NCBI RefSeq assembly: GCF_026262505.1
Contig: NC_067204.1
Coordinates: 20,925,300 to 20,989,299 of the forward strand
Length of the DNA stretch: 64,000 bases
Source: Trichomonas vaginalis G3
Taxonomy: Eukaryota; Parabasalia; Trichomonadida; Trichomonadidae
Direction: 5' to 3'
The number at the start of each line of letters is the position of its first letter. Within the stretch, counting starts at the first letter, position 1. Shown in pieces: positions 33,559-43,437 of the stretch. The notes under the pieces are model-generated. The model saw nothing but the letters and a program-made list of their open reading frames with translations. It searched no databases and had not been told where the DNA came from. The position numbers and the translations under genes are program-made.

Positions 33559-33978
33559 ATGACGAAATTCATCTCAGTAAATAAGTACATGACAGAAGTC
33601 AAAGATAAGTTAGCTCCATTCGCATATTTGAATGTTTACTTCTACAATTTTGAAAAGTCTACATTTGACAAAATTTGGAACATTGCACCAGTTAAGTTTG
33701 CTGTTGTTAGAAAAAGTGGTGCAACTTTTGAAGACTTAGACATAGAAGGTTTGTTAACAGTCAAAGAAAATTTTGACAGAAAGTTCTCAAAACTCGAAGA
33801 AGGTAAAGCATACAAACTTGTTATACCTTATGAACCAAAGAAAGCAGACGACTATGAATATTATGAGTCTAAGATAGTTGAAGTTCAAGGTAAGTTGGGT
33901 AAAAAGATTTTAGAGTCTAATCCAGTGTTTACTCCTAAAGAGGAAGAGAACATTGACATTGACCCAGAAATGTTCTAA
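33559..33978 (+). CDS. Polinton copy 1: 139-residue protein of unknown function
   Basis: Fossil part that looks whole here. Mixed alpha/beta, Lys/Glu rich, aromatic strands (YLNVYFYNFEK), acidic tail ENIDIDPEMF. Its place right after the helicase would suit a replication accessory or single-strand binding protein, but no motif proves it. TATTTTTTTATC lies just upstream of the ATG. Confidence 0.6.
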   Translation: MTKFISVNKYMTEVKDKLAPFAYLNVYFYNFEKSTFDKIWNIAPVKFAVVRKSGATFEDLDIEGLLTVKENFDRKFSKLEEGKAYKLVIPYEPKKADDYEYYESKIVEVQGKLGKKILESNPVFTPKEEENIDIDPEMF

Positions 33979-33994
33979 AAATAAAATTTTATTT

Positions 33995-34447
33995 TTACAT
34001 GTCAAATTTCTTTTTCTCTGGAACTGGTTCAGGTTCTTTCTTCTCTTCTTCTACTTTCTTTTCTTTCTTTTCTCTCTTCTTCTTTTCTGGTGGAGATATG
34101 TCAAATTTCTCAGAACCATATTTATGTAAAAGTTCTTTGTCCTTTAATAGCTCATCTATTCTGTTTTCTATTTCATCTTCAAGAACAGCGCATGTGTCTT
34201 CTTTGCATTCTAAGAACTTTTGTTGGACTTCATCTTTCCAATCGGCGTCATCTCTGTCAACAAGTCTGTCATTGACAAATTTTAAGACTGCTCTGCTTAA
34301 TGTTTTATGGTTCTTGTCATATTCCCAGAAACAGAACTTTAGAACAAATTCACCTTTCTTGTTTACACTATGTAAGATTTTATGGTCGACAGATGTTTTG
34401 CTGTCAAAAAGTTTGTCTCGAATATAGATAGCGAAATCGCTAGACAT
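33995..34447 (-). CDS. Polinton copy 1: 150-residue Lys/Glu-rich protein
   Basis: Fossil part that looks whole. Helical N-terminal 100 residues, then a charged tail of alternating Lys and Glu with PEPVPEKKKFDM at the end. It lies opposite the preceding gene and divergent from the packaging ATPase (36 bp between ATGs). Family unknown. Confidence 0.6.
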   Translation of the reverse strand: MSSDFAIYIRDKLFDSKTSVDHKILHSVNKKGEFVLKFCFWEYDKNHKTLSRAVLKFVNDRLVDRDDADWKDEVQQKFLECKEDTCAVLEDEIENRIDELLKDKELLHKYGSEKFDISPPEKKKREKKEKKVEEEKKEPEPVPEKKKFDM

Positions 34448-34483
34448 TTTCTAAAAGATAAAAATTTTAATTTTTCTAAAAAT

Positions 34484-35359
34484 ATGTTAGAAAAAAAGTT
34501 TGCTGACATTGACAAGAAATTTGAGAATGTTTTAAACAAGAACAAGAGGAAGTTAGAAAATGCTCAGATAAAGCCTATACATGACAAGTTCTTATTTGCT
34601 CAGAATGGTATAACAGGTCTAATTGCACCACCTGGGTCGGGTAAGACTTTCACTTATCTTAAAATGGCTGCACAACAACAAGAACTAGATGAGAAGAACC
34701 CATTCTATGAGTTAGTTGTTATTTGTAGTACTTCTGGTCAATTTGACCAAACCGTCAATTCGTTCAAAGATATTATAAAGAAGTCTAAGTTAGTATGTAT
34801 AAAGGATACTGAGTTGTTAGATTGGATAAAGAAGTACCAAAGAAGAGTTTTGAAGTATAATGCTATAAATGAGTATATAAATTCGAAGTTTAAAGACCCT
34901 AATGAGGAAATGCAGAGAATATTAGAGAAGAAACACTTCAGAAACAAACAGAAAGAGATAGAGTACATTTCGAAGAAATTGCAATCTTACGATTGGAGGA
35001 CTTACCCTCACAGATGTCTTCTTATCTTAGATGATTTCGCCTCTCATCCTTTGTTAAAGAATAGAGAACAAGACATGTGTCGGATTCTCAAGAAGCTCAG
35101 ACACTTTAACATCTCAGTTGTCATTTGTGTACAGACAGCCAAGAGTTTAAGTAAGGATGTAAAGAGAATACTTACTGATATTATACTTTTCCCCGGATTG
35201 TCCGAAGACGATTTCATGGAACTTATGAAAGAGTCCATGGCAGGTAAGTTTGACAGACATGAACTATGGGAGAAGTACAAAGTCATACAAGACTCTCATA
35301 CTTCTTTCAGAATTCATATCTACGCAAACAAAGTTCAAATTGTAAAAAGTCAAGCTTGA
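34484..35359 (+). CDS. Polinton copy 1: FtsK/HerA-type genome-packaging ATPase
   Basis: Fossil part that looks whole, 291 residues from ATG 34484. Walker A is LIAPPGSGKTFT (about residues 44-55). Walker B is RCLLILDDFAS, followed by a downstream VVICVQTA segment of the sensor type. This matches the A32-like packaging ATPases of Polintons, adenovirus-like and giant viruses, which pump DNA into the capsid. Confidence 0.85.
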   Translation: MLEKKFADIDKKFENVLNKNKRKLENAQIKPIHDKFLFAQNGITGLIAPPGSGKTFTYLKMAAQQQELDEKNPFYELVVICSTSGQFDQTVNSFKDIIKKSKLVCIKDTELLDWIKKYQRRVLKYNAINEYINSKFKDPNEEMQRILEKKHFRNKQKEIEYISKKLQSYDWRTYPHRCLLILDDFASHPLLKNREQDMCRILKKLRHFNISVVICVQTAKSLSKDVKRILTDIILFPGLSEDDFMELMKESMAGKFDRHELWEKYKVIQDSHTSFRIHIYANKVQIVKSQA

Positions 35360-35375
35360 AAAATAAAGAGTTCAT

Positions 35376-36235
35376 CTACCCTACTTGTTTGAAGTTGTCA
35401 AAATACTCTGTTATTTTTTCTTTCAGTAGCGGTAAGTCTTCTTTGAAGGTAAAAATTGTACAACCTTTCATATCATAGTGTGTTTGAGGTAACGTATCTT
35501 GAACTATTTGTTTCACATCTTCATTTGGGGTCATTGAAATCGGTAAGTTTTCGCGATAGAACCAATTTCTGTCAGATTTGTAAATCTTAGCAAGGTCGTA
35601 AAAGCTTTTGTTGTTTCTTCTGACTAAATGCAACATAACCATATCTTTATCTTCTTCATTTTCCATCTCTTCAGTATAAATCATATACTTATAGTTCTTT
35701 TCCTTTCCTTTTGGTACCGAACGTGGTATTCTTTTCTGAATGCTTTTGTCTTTTGCTTCAATGACTTCATCTTTTGCATGAAGTTTCTTTCCATCTCTTC
35801 ACGTTCTTGTCTATGAATTTCGTCAAGAAGTCTGTAAATATACCAAGCATAACGAGGCGAAGCCCACATTGCAACAGCATTTACAAGAAGTCTATGTACA
35901 TAATATCCTCTCAAACCGTTTGGCAATTTTTCACGATTTTCATAGAGTTTTGGCGACTGGGGTTTTTTACCTACTCGCTGTTCTTCACTGTTTTCAGAAA
36001 AAAGTATGTCTCGCTGTGCTTCGCTCAAAAGTTCTTGTGTGCTTTGGTTCCTAAACCAGTCTTTAGGAAGCTTAGTATCTGGAGCATAACATGCTGTCAA
36101 AATACTTTGCATTTGGTACATATCGTCTTTGACCGAACGAATGAGACGGAGTTGTTTGTTAAACTGTATGTACTCGTATTCTTCATTTATAGCTTCATGG
36201 ACTATAACTGTTGTTGTGTTCTCTGTTGTTGACAT
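35376..36235 (-). pseudogene. Polinton copy 1: KilA-N protein with C-terminal viral domain
   Basis: Fossil part, broken; the equivalent in copy 2 (59859-60665) looks whole. The KilA-N core is GLRGYYVHRLLVNAVAMWAS then PRYAWYIYRLLDEIH. Large DNA viruses use KilA-N for DNA binding. The C-terminal half (MVMLHLVRRNNKSFYDLAKI) looks like the extra domain found behind KilA-N in giant-virus proteins. Confidence 0.75.
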
Positions 36236-36313
36236 ATCTGTCTTTACATACAAAATAAAAAAATAAATAAAAATAAAACTAACTTTATTTTTTCTATCTT
36301 AAGGAAATTCATG
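36236..36313 (-). promoter_or_regulatory. Shared upstream block of KilA-N cassette
   Basis: Read on the minus strand: CATGAATTTCCTTAAGATAG, then A/T-rich DNA with AAAGTTAGTTTTATTTTTAT, then TTGTATGTAAAGACAGAT directly against the ATG. Near-identical blocks precede the genes starting at 37705, 60665 and 61768, and in part those at 63094 and 63923. Confidence 0.65.
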
Positions 36314-36344
36314 ATTTTTGTGCTGAATTCAATAAAAATATATT

Positions 36345-36490
36345 TTAGGTGAAGCCCACATTGCAACAGCATTTACAAGAAGTCTATGTACATAATATCC
36401 TTTCAAACCAGGAGCCAAATTCTTGCGATTTTCGTACGGAATCTCTTCTCTCGGTTTTCCGAGGGAAGCAAGCATATGAGGAAATTCATG
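36345..36490 (-). pseudogene. Polinton copy 1: KilA-N fragment
   Basis: Short duplicate of the YYVHRLLVNAVAMWA part of the neighbouring KilA-N gene, fossil and fragmentary. Confidence 0.6.
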
Positions 36491-36524
36491 ATTTTTGGTC
36501 ATTTTTCAGCAAAAAATAATGTTT

Positions 36525-36573
36525 AGGTGAAGAGGTGAGATTTCACCTGTTTTTTCACCTCTTTTTTCACCTC
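36525..36573. repeat. GGTGA/TCACC hairpin spacer
   Basis: AGGTGAAGAGGTGAGATTTC then repeated TCACCT units: two GGTGA-containing words followed by three TCACC words able to pair with them. The same module is at 36713-36760, 37793-37842 and 38208-38257 in copy 1 and many places in copy 2. Confidence 0.75.
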
Positions 36574-36712
36574 ATTTCTACCCCAGTTATTTTATAAACG
36601 TTTCACATGGTAAACGTTATTTTTTAAATTTTGTGAAAACTCAACGGTTTGACACAAGCCATATGCCATTTTACTCAGAATTTTGTTGCTGAATTCAATA
36701 AAAATAATGTTT

Positions 36713-36760
36713 AGGTGAAGAGGTGAGATTTCACCTGTTTTTTCACCTAATTTTTCACCC
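36713..36760. repeat. GGTGA/TCACC hairpin spacer
   Basis: Second copy of the module in the same orientation, just before the end of the next minus-strand gene. Confidence 0.7.
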
Positions 36761-36768
36761 CAGTTATT

Positions 36769-37705
36769 TTATAAGCGTTTTACATGAATTGTACGATGTA
36801 TATTTGAAATCCTAAACAGTTTTGTAGCTTCTATTTCTTCTTTTAGTACATCGAATGTTTTAACAATGCCGAAAGTTTCTTTATACTTCTTCTTGACGTC
36901 AGATAGAAGGAAATCGTCAGCAGTTGGATAGTTTTTGTTCAGAAATTCTAACATGTTCATTTTATCTTCTACCGGCTTCTCTGCTTCTTTCTTTAAATCT
37001 GCATAGTCGTTTCGCATTCTTTCTATCTCTTTGACGGAGTAGTTATATCTCCTCATTGCTGCTTTACATTTAGAACATTGCGGGTTCATTTTTGCGTTAT
37101 ATTCTGAAACCTTACCTGCTAAACAACCAAGGCGTCAATGGTTTTCTTTAAATCTGAAGCAGTTGGTTTTATCTGTTCATTCCATACCTTACCTCTTCTA
37201 TCTTTATCTCTTATCTGCCATACACATTTTGCAGCTAATGAAACAAAGTTGTCGTATGTCTTAAACTCCCAGATTTATATATGTCAGAGATGTTCTTATA
37301 TACCATGTCGCAATCTTTGTCCATAACTTTATGGTTGCAATGAAAACCAAGGAATTCATAATTTACCTTTCGTATGAACTTCTTTATTTCTACTGAGTCA
37401 GTTGCTTTGACTTCAATTTCATCGAATTCAGGAATAGTGAGCTTTTGTTGTTGGATTTCAGGTAGTTTAGGCAAATGGTCAATAATGTCCTGCATTTCAT
37501 AAAGATACTGTTCATTTGTTTCATCTTTCGCACTACAGTCTAAATTACTTGTTAAAAGTTCTTGCTTTATCTTCTGGATTTCTGTTTCAAAAGTATATGA
37601 AGAAGGAATGAAGCTTTTCATTTCTACTAACATAGATGTTGGATTCATGACTAACGAGTTTGGTGCTGTAGTTGTTTGAATTGTTGTTGTGCCGATTGTT
37701 GACAT
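36769..37705 (-). pseudogene. Polinton copy 1: 300-residue unknown protein
   Basis: Fossil part, broken; the equivalent in copy 2 is 62180-63094. It has a helical N-terminal half, a CSKC pair, and a C-terminal segment ISNIHRTIHVKRL. Confidence 0.6.
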
Positions 37706-37783
37706 ATCTGTTCTTACATACAAAATAAAAAAATAAATAAAAATAAAACTAACTTTATTTTTTCTATCTTAAGGAAATTCATG
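37706..37783 (-). promoter_or_regulatory. Shared upstream block
   Basis: Same block as at 36236-36313, with TATGTAAGAACAGAT against the ATG at 37705. Confidence 0.6.
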
Positions 37784-37792
37784 AAAATTCAA

Positions 37793-37842
37793 GAGGGTGA
37801 AAAAACAGGTGAAAAAAGAGGTGAAATCTCACCTCTTCACCT
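37793..37842. repeat. GGTGA/TCACC hairpin spacer, inverted orientation
   Basis: GGGTGAAAAAACAGGTGAAA, then GAGGTGAAATCTCACCTC and TTCACCT; the reverse complement of the module at 36525. Confidence 0.7.
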
Positions 37843-37847
37843 AAATT

Positions 37848-38160
37848 ATATTTTTTCTGAATTCAGCAACAAAATGAACGAGGTCAGGATGTATGTAAAT
37901 ACCTTTGAATTCATTCATAACGCCCTTAGTAAGCTCATAAAATGCTTGTTTTGAGGTCGAGCCACTTTTGGCTCCACCGTATTCTTTCAACCAAAACTCA
38001 AGAATTTCCTGCATGAATTTTGTATAAAAAGCAACCGTCTGAATTCAGACTGTTGCTATATTCTTCACAAAATGCCTTATAATACTCTTCCCAGGACTTA
38101 TTTTCCAACAACTTTCTAAAGTCTTTCCTAAACTGACTGACTGACTGACTGACGGCACAA
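37848..38160 (-). pseudogene. Polinton copy 1: KilA-N relic
   Basis: Fossil remnant; the minus strand shows FKGIYIHPDLVHFV, a KilA-N signature, and a FCEEYSN segment shared with the gene at 63256-63923 of copy 2. A short run of ACTG repeats lies at its outer end. Confidence 0.55.
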
Positions 38161-38207
38161 AGTGGCATAACGAAAACATTAATATATAAAATTCATGAAA
38201 ATTCAAG

Positions 38208-38257
38208 AGGGTGAAAAAACAGGTGAAAAAAGAGGTGAAATCTCACCTCTTCACCTA
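38208..38257. repeat. GGTGA/TCACC hairpin spacer, inverted orientation
   Basis: Same as 37793-37842, following the KilA-N relic. Confidence 0.7.
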
Positions 38258-38289
38258 AATTATATTTTTGGTCCGGGAACAACTTTCTC

Positions 38290-38592
38290 TCAATTGGAGC
38301 TGTAGCATACTCTTTGCGTAAAGCGGTTCAGACCTTCTTCGAAGTCTTGGTCTCTCTTGGACTGAGATTGGAATTGCTGGGGTGGAGCTTGCTGGAACAT
38401 CCAAGGGTTGGGGCAGTAAGGCATAGGCTGAGGAGGGTAGTTCGGGAAGCCTTGTGGTGGGTAGTAACCTTGAGGTGGAAATTGGTAGTAATTCGGAGGT
38501 ACTTGCTGGAACTGAGGTTGCTGAGGAGACTGTTGTGGTTCTTTAGGTTCCTCTGGTTTGGGAATGGACTCGGTTGGTGGTACGTCGGACAT
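38290..38592 (-). CDS. Polinton copy 1: Pro/Gln/Tyr-rich small protein
   Basis: Fossil part that looks whole, 100 residues from ATG 38592. Low-complexity P, Q, Y and F with PPNYYQFPPQGYYPPQGF-type repeats; disordered. Its start (SDVPPTESIPKPEEP) resembles a 25-codon frame at 59456-59533 of copy 2 (TDVPLPECLPKPEEP). The sequence around its start recurs at the window end (63961-64000). Confidence 0.5.
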   Translation of the reverse strand: MSDVPPTESIPKPEEPKEPQQSPQQPQFQQVPPNYYQFPPQGYYPPQGFPNYPPQPMPYCPNPWMFQQAPPQQFQSQSKRDQDFEEGLNRFTQRVCYSSN

Positions 38593-38633
38593 TCGTTTGT
38601 GGCTTAACCGTCGGACCACAACGATAAAAATCT

Positions 38634-38969
38634 CTGCTACTAGCAGTACTTTTACTGACAGTAGCAGTACTTTTTCTGACAGTAGCAGTACTTTTTCTGA
38701 CAGTAGCAGTACTTTTTCTGACAGTAGCAGTACTTTTTCTGACAGTAGCAGTACTTTTTCTGACAGTAGCAGTACTTTTACTGACAGTAGCAGTACTTTT
38801 TCTGACAGTAGCAGTACTTTATCGTCGAAAACCCTCTCAAATTTTCCTTTTTACTGACAGTAGCAGCAGTTTTACTGCTACTAGCAGTACTTTTACTGAC
38901 AGTAGCAGTACTTTTACTGACAGTAGCAGTACTTTTTCTGACAGTAGCAGTACTTTTTCTGACAGTAGC
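38634..38969. repeat. 21-bp minisatellite
   Basis: Unit ACAGTAGCAGTACTTTTTCTG; about 15 copies with one interruption near 38820-38870. One plus frame reads DSSSTFS in each unit. It sits beside the Pro/Gln-rich gene, where copy 2 has a different minisatellite. Confidence 0.9.
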
Positions 38970-38970
38970 A

Positions 38971-39335
38971 ATGGTCGAGGTCGAACCTACCGACGAGGCA
39001 ATTTACCTAATTGAAATTAACGAGCTTGTTAAAGACTTCCTCAGGCAGAATGTAAAAGGCAAGCTTGTTAACGGTTGGATAACGGGAAGGGCTGCCTTGA
39101 ATCTCGAGACTTCGACTGGAATTCCAATTCAAATACCAGACGGACAGCCTACGACGACATAAAGCAAGCAAAGAAGGAAGCCATTATAAAGTTCTTTGCC
39201 AAGCGTCCTTGGATACTACTTCCAAACAGAGAGAACCCTTTCCCAAGATGAACCAAATTCTCAAGGGTCTCCTTCACTTCTCTGGTCAACCATTCTACAT
39301 AACTACAGAAGGCGACATTCAGCCAGTTCAGTAAA
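38971..39335 (+). pseudogene. Polinton copy 1: small broken gene
   Basis: Fossil part. The ATG at 38971 opens VEVEPTDEAIYLIEINELVK, an acidic alpha/beta segment; the rest is broken. Family unknown. Confidence 0.4.
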
Positions 39336-39429
39336 CATCTCATTTTAACTCACTTTTTTTATGTTTTTGTGAAAGTGTCAAAAATAAATTGTTTTCATGA
39401 GTTTTCTACGATGTTAGAAAAAATGTTAT

Positions 39430-40310
39430 TTTCTAAATATCTTCACATTCAATACTTTTTCAGCACTTTTCCGTAGTTATATATGAAAGACAATTCGAGA
39501 TAAAAGTCATAGTACAATGGAATAATATGTTGCACACCATTTGTTGTGAACCAAACTTGATAAGTCAGAGAAACTGTTACTAGGTGGTTCGTAGAATTTA
39601 GAAGCAAAGTCATAAAGGTCCTTACCAATACATAGAAAACTATTGTTGCTTGAACTGAAACTTGCATGACACATATACATTTGAGGGTCAAACACGTTTC
39701 TATAAATCCATCAATCTGCTGGTGGAAGTATAAATTTAAATGGACCATCTGGTGGTAATGGTTCGTTCTGGTTTAGTAACCGAAGAAATTGTGCCCAAGA
39801 ACGTTTGTCTACTTCCCAAAATAAAAACTCTGTATCTCTTGGAGGGTTAATTTCAATCTTTTGAATGAAAACGGTGGAGTTCATCTTGTCATATTCTAGT
39901 TTCAGATAGTATGTTCCATTTAGTAAAGAGTCGTATTTTTCTTGAAATTCCCAATATATTTGTTCATTTGAGTTTGAAAGTCATTTAGAGTTTTCTCAAG
40001 ACTTTTCGTCTGAACGAACTGTAAAGATTCTCATTTCGTCAAATTTGTCTATTAGACATCAGGACCTTCATACTGCCCATGAAAATATACTGCGAACATA
40101 AATGCGTTAGTTCTATTTGAAAACAAAACTCTTCTAAATCCTATTGCCTTTGCATCTGAAGGACTTTGAAGCCACGAATTGGATAGTCAAACCTGTATGC
40201 TCGGGATGAAATTTCTTCATCTGAAATAGTCCTACCAGCATTTGTAAAGATATAGTCAACGGTTTTGTATCTGCTACTTTTGTTCTTTTGTTTTTCAACC
40301 TGAAGCATTT
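39430..40310 (-). pseudogene. Polinton copy 1: broken region, unknown product
   Basis: Fossil region between the small gene and PolB. The minus strand shows coding-like pieces, for example starting LQVEKQKNKSSRYKTVDYIF, but no long frame. I cannot name the product. Confidence 0.35.
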
Positions 40311-40480
40311 AATATATGTAAAAATATATTGTTTTAAAATGGTATGCCATATAGCTTCTTGAATTTGTTAAGAAGTATTTGAACGTATTTTCCATCTGTA
40401 TCTCTAGTGTTTACATAAGCAAACTCAGCGTAACATTTCAAATAAAATAAAAAAATTTCACTTTTTAAAAAATAAATTTT

Positions 40481-42632
40481 TTATTTCATGCAATGTTTTA
40501 TTTCTGTGCCGTCTTCAAGTATGCCCAATATTTCCTTTTCGATATTACATGAACTTCGGAAAAACCTTATCTAGCTTAAAAACAGCCCATCTTTTCACCG
40601 ACTAAACCCATTTCAATGAGTTTGTTATAGCCTTCTTCGTTCGTCATGAGTGCGTCAATGTTCTCATAGTAAACCTTCACTTTGGATTTGACTTCGGAGA
40701 AGAATTTGTTGTACTCGTCAAGGACTGCCTTTGCGAACTGAGGGTAAGACCAATGTTCGACAATAGGTTTTAATGTGGTTACTAAGCCATTTTGACTTGA
40801 GTGAATTCGTACTTCAAAACAAAAGGAGAAAACCTTTCAACAAAGTTGTCGACCTTCTCATAATGTTTACTCTTCATCTCTTGAGGTTTCTTAATGGAAT
40901 ATCCCCATGTCGAAGTCATAAGCAATTTGAGTGTCATTGCAAGTTTGGGGTTTGAAGCTTTCCTAATATCATACAGTTGTTGTATGACTTTTCCAACTGT
41001 ATAGTTCCTTCCCGGGAACTCACCATCTTCGTTTGGAATTCCAGTCGGAATATATTGGACAAACCTCATGTATGCAGCGTTAAGGTCGACATAGTATATC
41101 TTTTCATCTGAGTCGAACTTGTCGCAACCAATTGGTCCAGTTTGTGGAAATTCAAGTGAGTCTCTTACTTCTGAGAAACTTCTCCTGTTATCTCATAAAC
41201 ATCGTCGAAGCAACCTGTTTCATATAAAACCTTCTGACCTAACTCAGATGCTCTCCAATACAATTTGACGTCAATTGGATGTCTCTCAATGGAAGTTTGT
41301 TTATAAGCATCTTGAAGTTCTTGCAACCTCATTGGAAGTTCTTCTGGTTCAGGTTGGTATCCGAACATACCAACCCTTGTGGAACTGTGTACTTCTTTTG
41401 TACTAGAACTTTGTCTGGAACAACTTTTGGTCTTGCTAACAATGAAAAGTTTGTTTCGTCTTTTGGTACAAAAGTTTCTGTCAGCTTGTCATCTGGAATT
41501 GGTTCCAACAAACCTTTCTCGAAAAGAATGTTTACAGCTCTGACAATGTTGCACTTACTTTTACCAAAGAATGGGTTTGTAAGACTTTCGTTCAACATGA
41601 AGTGGTTGTGGACAATTACAATCTTCAACCATGGTAAGTCTTTGTCAACAACATAGTCGTCATGTGAAGAACCTTTAGCTGTAGGTATGTTGACTCGGAT
41701 ATTGCATTTGCCAACGGTGCAATTTTTGCCAATTGACCTCTGAGAATGTACCTTGTCTTCACACATGACTCAAGATACTTCATCTTCTCATCTGTAACAA
41801 GACCAGAGTTCCTGAGACATGTAAGAATACAAGGTTCATTGACAATTGTTTCAATTGAATTGTAAATTCCATACCTTGTCAAGTCAATGTCAGACTTATT
41901 TATGAAGGGGAAGTATCCAGCATGTTGTCTGACTGCTTGAGGGTTAGGTTGGTACCATTCGAACTTGACACTTGCAATTCCTTCAATTGCATTCAAAATG
42001 TCTGAGTCGAAGTCAACCATTTGTTCTCTCTTTGTAGTCTTGAAAGCGTCAAGAAGTTTTGCGGCTGTTTGTTCATTGCCATGTGCATAGTAAATGTGAC
42101 CATCCAAATCTGTTATGGTCAATCTGAGATTGTGTCCTTTCTTATTTCCGTCTTGAATTGCAGCAAGTACTCCCATGAAGCCTTCTTTGTTCTTTCCTTC
42201 GTCAAAGTTTACTGTAAAGGTTCGACCAGATGTAATTTGACTTCTAACTTCACGATACTTTTCATATGCATATCTTGTTCTTTCCATGGGAGCATGTGCG
42301 TCTTCACCTTTTCCTTTTTTCCTTCTCAAAGGATGCAATTGTTCGTCATGTTTCCAGTAGAATCTGGCAAAGCCGTCGTGTCCTTCAACTTGAGGTTCAC
42401 TAACATCGAAAGGCATGTCCATAAGACGTTCTTCTTCTAACCTCTCTAGTCTGTTTGGATAATTGGCACATGCTGTTTCCAAATCCATTTCGTAGCGAAG
42501 ACCAGACAATTTGTCATAGACTTTTATGGGTCTTCCCTTCCTATATTTAAAATTCTTCGAAACTCTCCAACCATATCTTTGTAACTCTGCTTTTATTCTA
42601 GCAGACTTTCTGTCCATTCTATATGGGGGCAT
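40481..42632 (-). pseudogene. Polinton copy 1: protein-primed DNA polymerase B
   Basis: Fossil part, about 2.15 kb, broken. Starts at ATG 42632 (PPYRMDRKSARIKAELQRYG). The palm is recognisable by motif A, YYVDLNAAYMRF, near 41060-41100, and by motif B, KLLMTSTWGYSIKKP, near 40890-40940. Family-B polymerases of this kind use a terminal protein as primer and are a hallmark of Polintons. Length is at the short end of the family. Confidence 0.75.
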
Positions 42633-42661
42633 TTTTATAAAAATAAAAAAATATTTTTTCT

Positions 42662-43246
42662 TTACTTTACATAACCGCCTGCTGCCATAAGTCTTTGACG
42701 CCAACCCATACCAGCTAATGAAGGGTGACTTGGTTTAGTTTGGAAACTAAACTTTGGTTTTGGTTTATCTTCAGTTTTTGGTTTTTCTTCTTCTATCGGT
42801 TTTTCGTCACTTTTCGGTTCCTCTGACTTTACTTCACTTGCAGGAACAGTTGTGTCGTCAACATCTTCATAAATATCATATGCCATTTGTTTTTGTTTTC
42901 CTTTCAACTTTTTGTGTTTGTTGTAAAGTTTAGAATATTTCGACTCTAAGTCAATGAGATGTTCTATAATGAACTGTTGGTCAGTGAAGTAAACTTTTCC
43001 ATCTGTTGTCTCGAAAGCTCCTTCAGACTTCAATATTTTATTTGTGAGAGTCTGTTTCTTTTTTGAGATACTAGCCGTTCCATTTCTATGAAAAGTGACT
43101 TTATAGTTAGGGTTTGTATTTCCAGACCTGGCACTTTCTATTATTGAATTTTTCTCTTCATCTGTAAGTTCTTTGACAGGTTTTGACAATGGTTCTGAAC
43201 TTTTTGTTTGTGGTGTCAAATCTACCGTTTCAACTTCTTCGGTCAT
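42662..43246 (-). CDS. Polinton copy 1: 194-residue unknown protein
   Basis: Fossil part that looks whole. Acidic Pro/Glu/Lys-rich linker (EEPKSDEKPIEEEKPKTE) and a conserved-looking C-terminus HPSLAGMGWRQRLMAAGGYV. The first gene of a run of minus-strand genes each preceded by A/T-rich DNA and TGAGATGAA. Possibly a virion protein. Confidence 0.55.
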   Translation of the reverse strand: MTEEVETVDLTPQTKSSEPLSKPVKELTDEEKNSIIESARSGNTNPNYKVTFHRNGTASISKKKQTLTNKILKSEGAFETTDGKVYFTDQQFIIEHLIDLESKYSKLYNKHKKLKGKQKQMAYDIYEDVDDTTVPASEVKSEEPKSDEKPIEEEKPKTEDKPKPKFSFQTKPSHPSLAGMGWRQRLMAAGGYVK

Positions 43247-43265
43247 TTCATCTCAGTAAAAAAAT

Positions 43266-43418
43266 TTAGTTTGGTTTGTTTTCAACTGGTTGTTTAGGTT
43301 TTTTAAGTCGGTCTAAAACTTCCTGAGGTATAGGAAGAACTTGACAAACACGTTGTGTAACTGCTGGAAGTCGACAAATCCATCTTGAACTCATTTGTCT
43401 CAATGCTGTATTGTTCAT
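43266..43418 (-). CDS. Polinton copy 1: 50-residue protein
   Basis: Small frame from ATG 43418 (NNTALRQMSSRWICRLPAVT) to a TAA at 43266. It lies between two genes on the same strand with the same ATTGAGATGAA leader before its ATG, which supports it being real although short. Function unknown. Confidence 0.5.
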   Translation of the reverse strand: MNNTALRQMSSRWICRLPAVTQRVCQVLPIPQEVLDRLKKPKQPVENKPN

Positions 43419-43437
43419 TTCATCTCAATAAAAAACC

